The position numbers and the translations under genes were made by a program. Under the pieces are notes generated by a model. The model was not told the origin of the DNA. It saw only the letters and a program-made list of their open reading frames with translations, and ran no database searches. DNA of 64,000 nucleotides from Gambelia wislizenii. Lineage: Eukaryota; Chordata; Lepidosauria; Squamata; Crotaphytidae. This document shows, piece by piece, positions 22,716 to 34,593 of this stretch. The stretch covers positions 242,253,809 through 242,317,808 of the forward strand of contig JAUMIR010000002.1 in NCBI GenBank assembly GCA_030847615.1, given 5' to 3'. Each line of letters starts with the position of its first letter. The first letter of the stretch is position 1.

Positions 22716-24825
22716 ATGTTTGGCAAAGCAGATTCAGGAGAGGGTAATTTGCAATGGAGAAGTGGCAGGGACAGGTAAACTTTCTCCAGTTACTGCTTTT
22801 GTGATACAATTTCCCCCAAGCTATTTTAATCCACCCTTCAATTGGCAAGGCAGGGGAAATGGGAAGAGGCTTCAGCAGAACAGGAAATGGGGGAATGGTT
22901 AGACTCCCCTCCCCTGCTCTTCTCTGTTGATAGTGTCCCCTCTCAAAGCTACTCTGCCTAAAGCCAGGGGGAACTCAGAGTTACATTATGCACATCTGTA
23001 TGTAATAATGTGTAGCTTGGGTCTTAAGAAACATGCCTTAAGTCACTGTCTTATAACCTTGGTCCTGAACTTGGAAAAGTTATTTTTGGGGGATGACAGC
23101 TCCCACTGAGTAGCAAGCTAGTTGGGGGATTCCAAGCACTGTAGTTCACAAAGTAACTTTTCCAAGCAGTGGCACCTGTAAATTGTAGCAATGTACTCAA
23201 CAGATAAGCAGTGGAAAATAGGTGGCTCCCCAGATGTTGTTAGATGGTATCTTTCATTATCATTCACCACTGCCTATGCTGGCCAAAGGCTGCTGGGAGC
23301 TGTAGTTCAGCAGCATCTGCAGAGCCACATAATTCCCATCCCTGCAATAGACTCAGCCAGATTTGTATCAGGGGTTTGAGAACCAGTTTTTTTTATACTG
23401 GACCATGTTAAATATTTGCCAGCCAATAGCTTTTGTTCAAGAGATGGGTTTTGGTCAGGAGGTGGCAAGTATCAAAGGGGGCGGACCCTGCTTACCCACC
23501 ACTCCTTTGTCCCCTGCCTCCCCGCAAGCTATTTTATGATCCCTGAATGCCTGCCTAGCAAGGAACAAGAAGGGAAAAGCACCTCCAACAAAGGTAGAGA
23601 GGCTATCTGCTCTGCAATGAGGCTGTAGACCCACATCCTATCTAAGCCTCACTTTCATACACCTCATCTAGTACATCGTGCCTGCTGCAATACATTTTAC
23701 TTTGTTCTCAGTCTCTCTGGCACCTGAGAGAATGCCATCAATGCCTGCAGACAGCAAAGTAGGTCAAAGTCACCACAACAGGAGAAAGGGCAGGATGAGG
23801 TGGCACAGCTTTCAGGTGGAAGCGGAAACTTTTTGTTGTTGTTGCTACAGAACTACATACTTGCTACTCTTCAATGGCTTGGGATCCCCCACTCCTCCTC
23901 ACAGTCACAAACAGGAATGGGGAAACCAAGACAGGCTTGCAGAAAGCCCATTCACCTATGGCAAATGCATTCAACTCAAGCAATATGGCAGGGTAGTTTT
24001 GATAGAAACAAGAGAGCTGTTCAATAAGAAAGAATAAAGAAAATACAACTTACTTTCCATTTACAAACCTCTGCTGCCAGGCAGGCATAAGCTCTGAAAA
24101 CACTTTTTTTGGAATCCCTGCAGGCAGTTTTAAAGTTGCATTCCCCTGAAGAAGACCATTACATATTACTAGGCCAAAATATATTGGGCTAATTGGAAGA
24201 ATAAAACCATCTTTTTCAACACCCCAAGACTACATCTCTTTCTGCATCCCTTCTATTGGGTGTTACCAGTCCTCCTTGCTTTTCATTTACAAACCTCTCC
24301 CTGCCCTGTCGCCCAAACTCACTACTATTAAGAAGCTTTGTCTTGGTTGCTCATTTTTGTTTGAGGTTGAGGGCAGAGCTTAGGAAAGTTTTGGATAATA
24401 ATTTTTTCCAAACAATAGACAGATAGTTACTGTTGTACTTCTAACACCCTTTCTGTGCTAGAACAGAACAATGAATACTATGTACAGTAAATAAATAAAA
24501 AACAGGTAGAGGTGCTTGGTATGGAAGGGACAAGTACACAGATGACCTTATTTTCCACCTGCAAAGTTTTGAAAAGTATGACATAATTAACTATACCCCC
24601 TCAGGCTTTGCCTATTTTAACAGTCATTCTTTCTCTCTCCCTAATGAACTCTGGGATACATAGTTCAATGAAATAGGCTAGAGTGCTCTGTACTGTTGAA
24701 TACTCTATGCTTTCACCAAACTACAAATCCGTGCATTCTCTGGAAGACATCATGACAGTAAAGCTGGTATCCAGCCAGTATAAGTCTGCAGTATTACCAT
24801 ACTTGAAGAATTGATAAAAAACATC
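22716..24825. other. Receptor intron 1, no gene; degenerate palindromic repeats
   Basis: Diverged copies of the GTAGTTCA / CAGCAGCATCT palindromic family lie at about 23080-23170 and 23225-23345. Nothing else can be supported except the response-element match listed separately. Confidence 0.45.
23756..23766 (+). promoter_or_regulatory. Perfect match to a ROR/Rev-erb response element
   Basis: AAAGTAGGTCA matches the consensus WAWNTRGGTCA exactly. Rev-erb proteins and RORs bind such sites, and Rev-erb genes are known to be autoregulated. About one exact match is expected by chance in 64 kb on two strands, so the case rests on its location within the receptor's own intron. Confidence 0.25.
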
Positions 24826-25045
24826 AGTTGTTGTTGTTGTGTGCCTTCGAGATGTTTCTGACTCACAGTGACCCTACGGTGAACCTATCACGGGGTTTTC
24901 TTGGCAAGCATTGTTCAGAAGGAGTTGCCTTTGTCTTCCTGTGAGGCTGAGAGAATGTGACTTGCCCAATGTCATCCAGTGGGTTTCCATGGCTGAGCAG
25001 GGATTCGAAGTCCAATGCTCAGACCACTACAACACACTGGCTACT
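24826..25045 (-). mobile_element. Sauria-type SINE
   Basis: Antisense copy: GTTGTTGTTGTTGTGTGCCT tail, GTTTCTGACTCACAGTGACC, CTGTGAGGCTGAGAGAATGT, CAGTGGGTTTCCATGGCTGA, and head ACCACTACAACACACTGGCT. Confidence 0.9.
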
Positions 25046-27559
25046 GACCAGCCGACTCATCTCTTGCAGCAGGGAAAAGGGACAAATATTGCCACTACAC
25101 CTCCATCTCACCCTTTTCAACTCTTGTTCCCATCTGCACCCTCCCAAATAAGCACCAATATTACTGGGGAGCTAATTCACACTTCAGGAAGCAGAATACT
25201 TGAATACTGCCATTTTATGCCTCCTACTGAATGTCAGAATATTTGACTAGGAGGAGTATCTCTAAATACAGAAAGGCCAGGGCAGAGGTTGACCACAGTT
25301 CTCTGGCCCATGTCTGTTGTGGATTTGCAACATCAGACTCTTTCCTGAGTTTACCAGTCCTCTCAACACTAGCTGCTGGGGAGAATAAGAAGGATGATGC
25401 TCTTGTGCTCATGCCCTACTTTTGGGCTTCCCAATGGGGCAACTGATTGCCAACTGTGTGAACAGAATCCTGGATCAGCTAGGCTTTTGACCCAGCATGG
25501 CTCTTCTTATGCTTTACCAATAGAATACATAGGCTTAAAGGGTTTCTCCCCTAGTGATGTATTAGAGGTGCCATAGCACTGTCAGCTGGATCCCATCTCT
25601 ATCCAAGTGCTAGCATATCCAATACCATCAACGTTCCTCCACTGCTCCCACTTCCCAAAGACTGTGAATGGCAGCTCTCCAGTTCACAAGGGCCAGCCTT
25701 GAAGAAGGTGGGAGGTCTGCGTGCAAAGGGATTCACTCCCATCCACCCTCAAATGGCATCTGGCTCACAGGATCCCAGGAGAGCTCAGGAGTCTATAAAG
25801 ATGCACGGCGAGGGGGGGGGGGCACTTTGCGTGGACTGTCGGTAACGGACAGACCACAAAGCAAATTTCCCTTGTTTTCCTATTTTTAAACTTCTGAATA
25901 TTAATCTTTTCTCCAGAACTATAATAGTGCAGAAGCATATGGGAACACTATACTTTTACATATCCTATAACAGGGATGAAATGCACTGCAGTTGCCAAAA
26001 TGTTCTCCCACACAACCACTAAAAGGACAGGAGTTTCATGCCTTTGACCACCCTAACCCCTGTAGCGTCAGCTGTAATATAAATCCCCAAGTCAAGAAGA
26101 AGATACTTATATTCAAGGGAAAGGTTAAAAGGGGTCTCTCAAATGTCCTTGCCTATCCATATACCATAATTCACATGGAAGCTGAAGTATATTGATAAAG
26201 AAAAGCAAAATGCTCTTTGCTGCTTTCAGGAGTATTTATTGCACAGTACTGGATATCTCCTGCATTTCACTAGCTAGGGGCTAACCATATCCCTGTGAAC
26301 GTGCTATCCTAGGCATGCAGCGTGATCGGGTGTCTGGAGGCAAAGAGCCAAACACCAGCTAATTTTCATCATGAGAGGAGTCCTGTGTGTGGAGACCACT
26401 GATTATTGCAACCCGGATATATCTAAATGGACAAGGATGTGCAAACACAGCAGTGGGTCGCTGGCTGCCTGCCCAAAATAACACAGCCAATGAGACAGGT
26501 TTTCAAACACTCATAAAATGTACAAAACAAAGCTATGGACATACATTAGGCACATCTTCTGCATATGGGCTCCTATTTGGAACCCCATGACTCAAATGAG
26601 CTTTCTCAATTAACCTCTAGAGTTGAAATTTCCATGCAGAACCCTTGGTGCATACAACTGCCAGGCAATGATGAGACAATTTAATTTAGATATTTCTCTG
26701 GCGTAAGGGAGGAGTAATGGTTGTGTGTGAGCAATGCAACTTCTGTCAACCCTCATTCTAACCCAGCAAACTGATCAGCTTTCCCTGTTAATAGCAAAAG
26801 AAAAACCTTTACAGGCAACATATAAAGGGAGGAAATAATCTGTGTGTCTGTATGTTTGGAGGGGACTTCAATGAAACAGATTGGAATCTTCTCTAATGGC
26901 TACAATACATTCCAGTTACCACAGACTTCTGTGTTGTCAGGAGCCACTATATTCTCCAGACTCTGGATTCAGGGCTGGGCCAGATATGTATTTTGCTACA
27001 CAATTCAATGCCCCATCGATATATAAACATCCCCAATAGTTAAGCTTTGTGATTAACTTCCCGGGTAAGAAAGAATCCCCAAAGGAGCATCCAAAGAATT
27101 AATTCTGCCCCCATCTCAAGTTTTAAAAGAATTGTTTCTGTTCCTGAGGACTGAAACTATAGGCAAACCAGGTGAATGCACCTTGATTAAAAGTGAGTAA
27201 ACCCACACCAAATCACACAAGTAGAATTGCTTTGCAGGCCTAAAGATTCAGCGGCTTCAAGAAACCTTTTGGCCCCACTGCAAAATCCCCCCCCCCGTTT
27301 TAGGGGGCCAAAAACTGGCAGAAAGGTGAGCTGCTGTATCATTCATATCATATTTTCTGCTCTTTTCTCCCCCACCCCACCCATACCCCATTCCAAGAGA
27401 GCCATCCTGCAGGGTTGCAGCTTTCACCATCAAGGAGCAGCAAATGAGCAAAAGGTAGGGCAATGGGACAATTTGCCCACTTTATTAGTAAATTTCACTC
27501 TGGGGTGGTAGACAGACCTACGTATTTGCTGACTGCCACACCACGACCTTCTCTGTTTA
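25046..27559. other. Receptor intron 1, nothing recognised
   Basis: No supported gene or well-defined repeat. Homopolymer runs of G and C occur at about 25813-25822 and 27288-27298. Confidence 0.45.
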
Positions 27560-28124
27560 CCTCCTCCAAATGCTATTGCACCTCTATTCTGCCTTGGTCA
27601 GGCCTCACCTAGAATACTGTGTCCAGTTCTGGGCACCACAATTCAAAAAGGATATGGACAAATTGGAGCGTGTCCAAAGAAGGGCGACTAAAATGGTGAA
27701 AGGTCTGGAAACCATGCCTTATGAGGAAAGACTTAGGGAGCTGGGTATGTTTAGCCTGGAAAAAAGATGGTTAAGGGGCGATATGATAGCCCTGTTTAAG
27801 TATGTGAAGGGGTGTCACATTGAAGACAGAGCAAGCTTGTTTTCTGCTGCTCCAGAGACTAGAACACGGAGCAATGGATGCAAGCTCCAGGAACAGAGAT
27901 TCCACCTCAACATTAGGAGGAACTTTCTGACAGTAAGAGCTGTTCGGCAGTGGGACACACTGCCTCGGAGCGTGGTGGGATCTCCTTCCTTGGAGGTCTT
28001 TACACAGAGGCTGGATGGCCATCTGTCAGGGATGCTTTGATTGTGATTTTCTGTGTGGCAGGGGGTTGGACTGGATGGCCTTTGTGGTCTCTTCCAACTT
28101 TACAATTCTATGTTTCTATGATTC
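27560..28124 (+). mobile_element. CR1 LINE 3' end with an unbroken ORF2 C-terminus
   Basis: An uninterrupted frame (27570-28040) reads [69 protein letters not shown] and ends LDGHLSGML. It is followed by the tail TTCCAACTTTACAATTCTAT with ATTCTATG-like repeats. It is the best-preserved CR1 copy here, probably the youngest, but 5'-truncated and without the catalytic domain. Confidence 0.95.
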
Positions 28125-31100
28125 AAGAAAGTTCATCCAAACTGAAGATGGCAATGCATTAATCAATCCTGTATGCTTGTCCTCTATTAACCACCTGCTT
28201 GTTTTCCCTGCTAATGGGCAGGACAGTCAATGCAACAGTGGTACTAACATACCTCATGCAGCTTTTCAGAGCACTAGCTGTTGATAGATTTCAAGACAAT
28301 TCTAAGCACACAGCTCCATGAAGGATCGTGCAAAGCACTACCAAAAAAAGACCAGACTGTATATGTTTAAGGATTTCTCTGCATGCAAGACAGCAGGGAA
28401 CACCTATTTTTTAAACAGACAGACACTCTTTGCTTTCGATAGCTACACACCATGCAGAAACCAAGAGGTGAAACCATGACTGACAGAGAATTACCTGTTG
28501 CTTTCTGCAAGTGTCAATTATGGAAAGACCTCTGCCAATAACACAATCAGGATTTGCCACTGTGTACTCTGGACAGTTAGGATAGTCAAGGCAAGCTTTG
28601 CAACAGCAGAGTGACTAGATCTGCAGAGGCCTTTGTGAGAGCTCTTTTCCTCTACAGGTAAGGAACTGCTGCCCCCTTTTATCCTGAATAGCAGACTCTG
28701 CTCAACAGCAGACAAAAAGGTTCCTTCTGAGGTCCTCTAGTCTGCCCACTTCCCTCATCTGTTACAGCAAGATCTTGAGGTGTGTCACACAGGTGATGGA
28801 CGAAGGAGCAGAAAAAAGAGACTAGCAGAGGGCAAGAAAGAACCATAATTTTGTCTTTTCTACCACTTGCTCTCTGCTGCAACTGCCTATGACATCTGTT
28901 CTCCCACTGACCTACGTCCATTCCCCTAACATCTCTGACACTAAATGGAGATATCATGTGAGCCTCAGATCTGTTGGACTACTGCACTAGTTCAGTCATT
29001 GTCTGACCATGAAGCATCCCTCCTGCTTCAAAGGTTTCTGGCTCAGCAGGCTGCAACTCCAAAAAGCATGAGAGACAGTCACTAGACCAGGTAGTACAGA
29101 ATTCAAGTGACACATCTTGAACTTCACATTCACTGGAGGAGATGCAATGTCGCCCTCTCGGAGCAGGAGATGGGGAGACTCAGCATTCTAAATGGAAGGC
29201 AGCTCAGAAAACTTTGGCACGCAAGAAGCTTCTATTTTGGCCTGCTCACATTCAGATTAGCACCACCTGAGTGCTGCACGAAAATGCATCTTTTGTGCAC
29301 TCTTCTCCTTGATGGCCTCTGAGTCACCCGGCAATCTCCCTCAAGCAGTAATTAGCTGGAGGAAACCTTGGGCATGTGCCACTGTCATTCAGGGCTACAG
29401 GGCTCAGCACAGAGAATGCACAGTCAGGTTAGTGCCACGCAAGCAGCAAGTCACATGCAGGCATACCCAGGATCATCCCAGTGAAGGACCTGACAGGGAT
29501 GTCACTCCCATCAGACGGATTAGGTAGATGGACACTGGTCCATGTGGTCAGCAGAAGGTGAGAGCCAACATCTCACCAAGGCAACCTTGAATGTCTTTTA
29601 GCAGGGAGAAATAGGTGGCTGGTGGCCCACAGGCCACACTTTGCTCTCTGAGGATATTCAAATGAGAAGGTTTTTAAAAGTTTTTTTTTAAGGAAGAAAT
29701 GTTTGCCCACCATTATAAGGAAAAGGAGAAAAAATCCTCTGCTTTTTAATGGTACCCCTCTGCTTGGGTTTTGTATGTAATGGCAACCAGCCTACCCTAA
29801 ATGCATTTAGTTTTAAAGGACTGATTGATGTCAGTTAAACATGACATAAATATCTCATAATTAAAAGCACATTTGCCAACTCAGGTTAGCTTACAAAAAA
29901 GAAAAGAAGAATAGATAACAAAAACAATGTAAAAAACACAGCTTAGCAGAATAACAGTAAGGTAAGGCATTCCAAACCCTTAGTGCAAGAGTGCAGAATA
30001 CATAACCCTCCAAGCGTTGTACTGGAACTCCCAATGGCCCTAACCAGCATGACCTATGGTGAGGGGAGCTGCAGTCCAACAAAATCTAGAAAGTCACAGG
30101 TCCCCCCTTCATGCTTGCTTTACTGGAAGGTGTCCCAGTTTTATTATGGCATCTGACTTCTGCTTAGGAGGTCATTTTGTGTGGTTAGCATACAAAAAAG
30201 GCTAACCACTGCACCACTATTTGGAGAACTGAATGCCTCGACAACACAGAAGTCAGTCATCCATCCCTGCATTAAAGGAAGAGAGACATAGTCTTACACA
30301 CATTCAGTCCCCAGCAGGAATTGCTCCAAGATGGGTCCTATCAGAAGAAGATACCAAAATCTCCAATGGTACCAGCACTGAGTTGCATTTCTCCTCAACA
30401 TGCATGTACACGCGTGTGCACACACACATGCTTGATAGATTATATATTATCAGAATAACACAAACAGGCTGTTAACACACAACAACAGTGATGCCTGTGC
30501 ATCTTTGTGACTGAGGCAGCATGTTAGGTGAAAGCATGACACCACAAGTCATAGGTGTCACTGGGACACCAAAGCATGACAGACTATGGGGGAAACCAGT
30601 ATTTCTCACAATTCTGTTGCTCTGATTGAAAAGACATGCTGTCCTCCTCCAGATTCTGGATGACACCAGAAGAATATTACCCTTCATGGTAGAGTTTCCA
30701 CATGACTTTCTAGGATGTCACTACACGACCTTGCAGAATGCAGACTGCTTCCAAACTCCATCATGGTGGCACATTTGAATGCAGGTATGGACAAAGTCCA
30801 GTACTAATGGTACTGTCTTATGAAGGGACACCAGAATAATGATAGATTTCATACCTTGCCTTTAGGCCAAAACAAACCTGGGTTAGGTATTGTACCAAGA
30901 AAATTCAAGAAGTATTATTTACATACTCTTCTAAGGTGCTCAAGGCAAGGCACTGTTCTAGTTAACTATGCCACAACCCTACAAGATAAAAAAAAAGTTT
31001 GAGAAAGTACATGAGGGTCATAAGGCCATCTGGGTGGCTTCATTCCTGAGCAAAATTTGAACCCGCATCACCCTGATCCAGCCCTCAGCCAATAAACCGC

Positions 31101-31512
31101 ACAGATTCTCGTAGCCACTTGGGAATTTCTGGGGGTTACTGAAAGATCTGTTGCCCTCTAATGCGATGAAATGCTTCCCCTACCCTGCACTCAAAAAAAT
31201 TCTTATGGATGATTTAGAAGAAGGGAAAAGAAATCAGGCTTTGCATCTTCCTCCAAGTCAGGGTTACTGTGTCCCCCCCACCCCAGCCCCAAAGAACAAC
31301 GCAGAACTCAGTGCTTCCTGTGCAAGTTTTCTTTCAAGATCCAAAGGTCTGTTGCAAACCTGAGGTTCCCAGCACAGGATGATGTCTTTACCTGGAAATA
31401 AGGGGGTGCTAAAGCCAGGTTTGTGTGCATTAAAAAAAATCCTCAAAAATGAATGGGGAAAAATAAACTAGCAAATGAACAAATGTTGGAGAGAATAATA
31501 TTCTATGGAAAG
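28125..31512. other. Receptor intron 1, no gene recognised
   Basis: No supported exon. A palindromic repeat fragment (GCTGCAGTCCAACAAAATCT) lies at about 30010-30100. The rest is unassigned. Confidence 0.45.
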
Positions 31513-31725
31513 ATGTTGCTGCTGTGTGCCTTCAAGTCCTTTTGATTTATGGCAACCCTAAGGTGAACCAATCACAGGGGTTTCTTGGCAGAATTTATTC
31601 CCTAGCCTTCCTCTGAGGCTGAGAGAGTGTGATTTGCTCAAGGTCACCCAGTTGGTTTTCATGGCTGAGTGGGGATTTGAACCCTGGCCTCCCAATGTCC
31701 TAATCCAACACTCAAATCATATCCA
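31513..31725 (-). mobile_element. Sauria-type SINE
   Basis: Antisense copy with TGCTGCTGTGTGCCTTCAAG, CCTCTGAGGCTGAGAGAGTG, CAGTTGGTTTTCATGGCTGA and the head region near TAATCCAACACTC. Confidence 0.9.
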
Positions 31726-33558
31726 TACCACAAAAAGATGAAATGCATAAGCTGAATACATCTGTCAGTATATTTGCATCTATTTTCTTTTGCATAATAT
31801 ATTCTGCTTCCGCTAATCTAAAGGACAGGCAAAGCACTATGCAGATCACTAAAGTTCTACCTCTTGATCCCTGGGAATCTTGCTCAAAAACCCCTTCTGA
31901 GACTTCATTGAGCACTGCCCATACTGGGTCAAGCCAATCTTTATTTCAGTAAGGGAAAGAAAAGTGACCTTTAATAATACAAAAAAAAAAAACCCACAAA
32001 AAACAACCACCAACCCACACAAACAGTAAGCAGATACAGTAATTCTCAGAATGCTTAACTTTGTACCAGATACCAGCATCTGCATTTGCATGTGATGCAG
32101 TGATAGAATAAATATATATAACTTCCCACCTACAGGAAGGTAATGCCAAGGATTTCCATATTAGAAGTCCCCCCAATCTATCCTTGCCATCTTCAGTAAA
32201 AAGAACTCAAGATGGGAAACGCTTTTATCCGAGACTCTGTACAACAGTCTTCCCCAACGTGACACACACCAGATGTATCAGACTACAAACCCCATCATGC
32301 ACAGCCTTTGGTCAAGGGGTGGGGATAATGGGTACCATAGTCCAACACCTCTTGAGCGCACCAGGTTGGGGAAGACTGCTCTACTGAATCAATGTCAGTC
32401 TGGGCTGGGTAAACCTACCCAGGACTGCTCAGACCATCACATAACAAACGGCTGTTCTCTGCTGTGGACCAGCTCAGGGACTCACCTGAGAACAGGGGCG
32501 TTCAATTGTAAACTCACCTTCCCATTTAGTAAACCATTTCCCACCCTCTTTTGCCACATTCCTCAACACTATATAACCTCTTGGGACTTGCTGACCCCAC
32601 TTAACCTCTCTCTCTCTGGCACACACACACACACACACACACAAGCTGTAAACTCAATTGCTTTTTCATCTCTACACATTAGGTGAGGAAGAAAACAGAA
32701 AAGGAGTAGCAGTTTTTCCAGAACCATCTGTCACATGTGGCTGGGCTTCCTTTTCTTTTCCTGAGGTGTACAAATCCAATAGCACCCATGTGATTCCACC
32801 CCATGACACGGTGCTCCTGTTCCTTTCCAAACAAGTAGTAAGCACACATCCCAACGCCACCCATCCTCCAAAGCCAAAGAGCTGCAATCCCCTCCTAAGG
32901 ATATCCCAACGTTGCACCAAGAACCATTTCACCCCTCTTTCTTTGTATGCATCTCATGCATCTCTTTCAGCTTGGTTGTTTTCCCACTTTGCAACCCTCA
33001 TTCCAACATCCTTCCAAAACCATCTCTCTATTTTTCTCTTCTCTTCCCCCCCCCAAAACTAACAATAAAAGCCGCTTTACAAAACACCCATGCCAAAAAC
33101 CAGCAAAGATCTGCTGCAGGAAAATATCAACTCTCTAAAAATAACGCCAAGAGGACCTCTTTCTGTTCTTGTTGCTGTTTCAAAAAAGGAAATGAATTAA
33201 ATCCCAGGGACTTATGCTTTATGCATGCCTTCTGGGGTTGGGATCTGTAGTAGCAACAAGACAGAAGGATCTTGGGGAAGGAGAGGGCTGAAAATAAGAC
33301 GGAGGAGGAAGAAGAACGCCCTAAAAACCCTCCACAAAACAGTTATAAAAATATAACCCCAGATGCAAAGAAAATTCGCTGCAAACCGGTTGCAAAGCCC
33401 GTTTCCCTCTGGGCTGCAGCTCCTTTGCTTTCCTCCCTCCCTCCTTCTTTTTGCACCCATCATCCCTTCACTTCCAGGAGGAATCTCAGGCTTCAGGTAA
33501 ATCCTGATGTGTATAAAAAAGAGAGTTTGCAGGATTCCTGCAAAGATCAGCGCCTTAC
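31726..33558. other. 5' part of receptor intron 1; one MITE and a CA repeat
   Basis: A palindromic MITE with ends CAGTCTTCCCCAAC / GTTGGGGAAGACTG lies at 32245-32379 and a CA repeat at 32620-32643. Otherwise unassigned up to the first coding exon. Confidence 0.5.
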
Positions 33559-33574
33559 CTGAATTATTATCCAT
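33559..33574 (-). CDS. NR1D4: Rev-erb class nuclear receptor, first coding exon (MDNNS + 1 base)
   Basis: This is the translation start of the NR1D gene. On the minus strand an ATG at 33574 begins the codons M-D-N-N-S, followed by one G and a donor reading GTAAGG at 33558-33553. Joined to exon 2 it reads MDNNSGGVILYVGS. This matches the family layout, in which a very short first coding exon precedes a glycine-glycine-valine motif at the exon 2 boundary (as in NR1D1 and NR1D2). The bases before the ATG (GGCACGGC) form an acceptable but not ideal initiation context. The exon lies on the flank of a CpG-rich promoter region, as expected of a 5' exon. The 5' end of the transcript is not defined by sequence alone. 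The exon is too short to find by ORF length; phase agreement with exon 2 and homology of the joined N-terminus are the support. Confidence 0.88.
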
Positions 33575-33648
33575 GCCGTGCCTCTTTGATCTAAAAGCTC
33601 CCTTGTTCCCGTCGTCCTTAACCGTAGCAAGGCGGCTCTCCGCTTTGC

Positions 33649-33676
33649 AAAAAAAAAAAAAAAAAAAGGGGGGGGG
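33649..33676. repeat. A18-G9 homopolymer tract in the receptor 5' leader
   Basis: On the minus (sense) strand this is nine C followed by about 18 T and then GCAAAG, about 75 bases before the ATG. It is either a 5' UTR homopolymer or the pyrimidine tract of a 3' splice site. Confidence 0.9.
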
Positions 33677-33945
33677 AGGCAGAAAGCGTGTTGAACCCGC
33701 TCGTGTGGATGAGTGCGTGAAAGAGAAACCCGACCGGGCTTCCCAATCAGGAGGAGAATCAAGCAAGAATCCGAACGGGAAAGGATGCACTTAGCAAGGG
33801 AACCCTGGGCGGCTTTCCCTCTCCTCAATCCCCTCTGTACGTGTGTGCGTGTGAATCTCTGGACGCGTGTGCTCTGGAGCCGCGGCGGTGCAAAATGGGT
33901 TTAAGGTTGCACAAGGCAGCGGGGTTTCTTGTTTGCAACCCTTTC

Positions 33946-33951
33946 CACGTG
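33946..33951. promoter_or_regulatory. E-box CACGTG in the receptor promoter
   Basis: A perfect palindromic E-box lies about 370 bases upstream of the receptor ATG. E-boxes drive circadian transcription of known Rev-erb genes through CLOCK/BMAL1. A single hexamer is weak evidence by itself; its place in the CpG-rich promoter is what makes it noteworthy. Confidence 0.4.
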
Positions 33952-34420
33952 CTTGGATGCAAAGGGGGGGGGTTGGAGAGAGATGGGGGGGAATAAAAGG
34001 CGAGGCAGAAGATGCCCTCCCTTTCTCCTCCCCTCGGCTTGTATTGCTGCTATGTGTGGGCGAGGGTTGCTGCTGCTGCTGTGGCTGTTTGCAGCTTGCT
34101 GGCTTGCTGCTTCTTTTTTTGGCTGCTTCCACCCGGGGATTAGCCGCTCTCTGGTTACCTCGGGAGGGGGGAGTTGGGGCGCGGGCATGCCGGAGCAGCC
34201 GGGGCTGGCTCATGTGTTGCCTGCATGTGACAGAATCAAAGGCATGCCCCACTGACACACATTTCAGGCAGGCTGGGCGATGACATCAGCGCACATGGGC
34301 CGAGGGGGGCGGAGGAGGAAGGAGAGAGATGCAAGAGCAGGGCTCCTCTTTGCAGGCTGCAGCTTCTTGCAATCGCTCTTCTCTTTCGATGCGCCTTGCC
34401 AGGGCAAAGCATTCCCTAAG

Positions 34421-34585
34421 CCAGCCTTGCTCAACCTGGAGGTACCCTTGAAATAATGTTCAGGTCTCAGGGAACCCCTGCATAAACATTATTCTGCTAT
34501 TGCTTCCCCCCCCCATCTCTGGAGGAACCCCTAGCAACCTCTGGGGGAAGCCAGGGAACCCTGGTTGAGAAACACTGCCCTAAGC
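34421..34585. mobile_element. Short MITE with GGTTGAGAAACACTG end
   Basis: Left TTGCTCAACCTGGAGGTACC and right GAACCCTGGTTGAGAAACAC are partial inverted repeats, with GGAACCCCTG motifs inside. Confidence 0.6.
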
Positions 34586-34593
34586 AGTTGGCT

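Larger units (their letters stand above)
33575..34400 (-). promoter_or_regulatory. CpG-rich promoter and 5' leader region of the Rev-erb gene
   Basis: GC- and CpG-rich sequence lies directly upstream of the receptor start codon on the minus strand, as expected of a CpG-island promoter. It holds a perfect E-box CACGTG at 33946-33951, a common CLOCK/BMAL1 site in Rev-erb promoters, and a CRE-like TGACATCA at 34281-34288. No perfect AGGTCA direct repeat (RevDR2) was seen. The leader contains a run of about 18 A followed by 9 G on the plus strand (33649-33676). The transcription start and any non-coding 5' exon cannot be fixed from sequence alone. Confidence 0.7.

Noticed and set aside
33212..33790. 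192-residue minus-strand frame overlapping the receptor start
   Set aside because: It is in a different frame from the receptor ATG and reads through the homopolymer tract; homology supports the MDNNS start instead.
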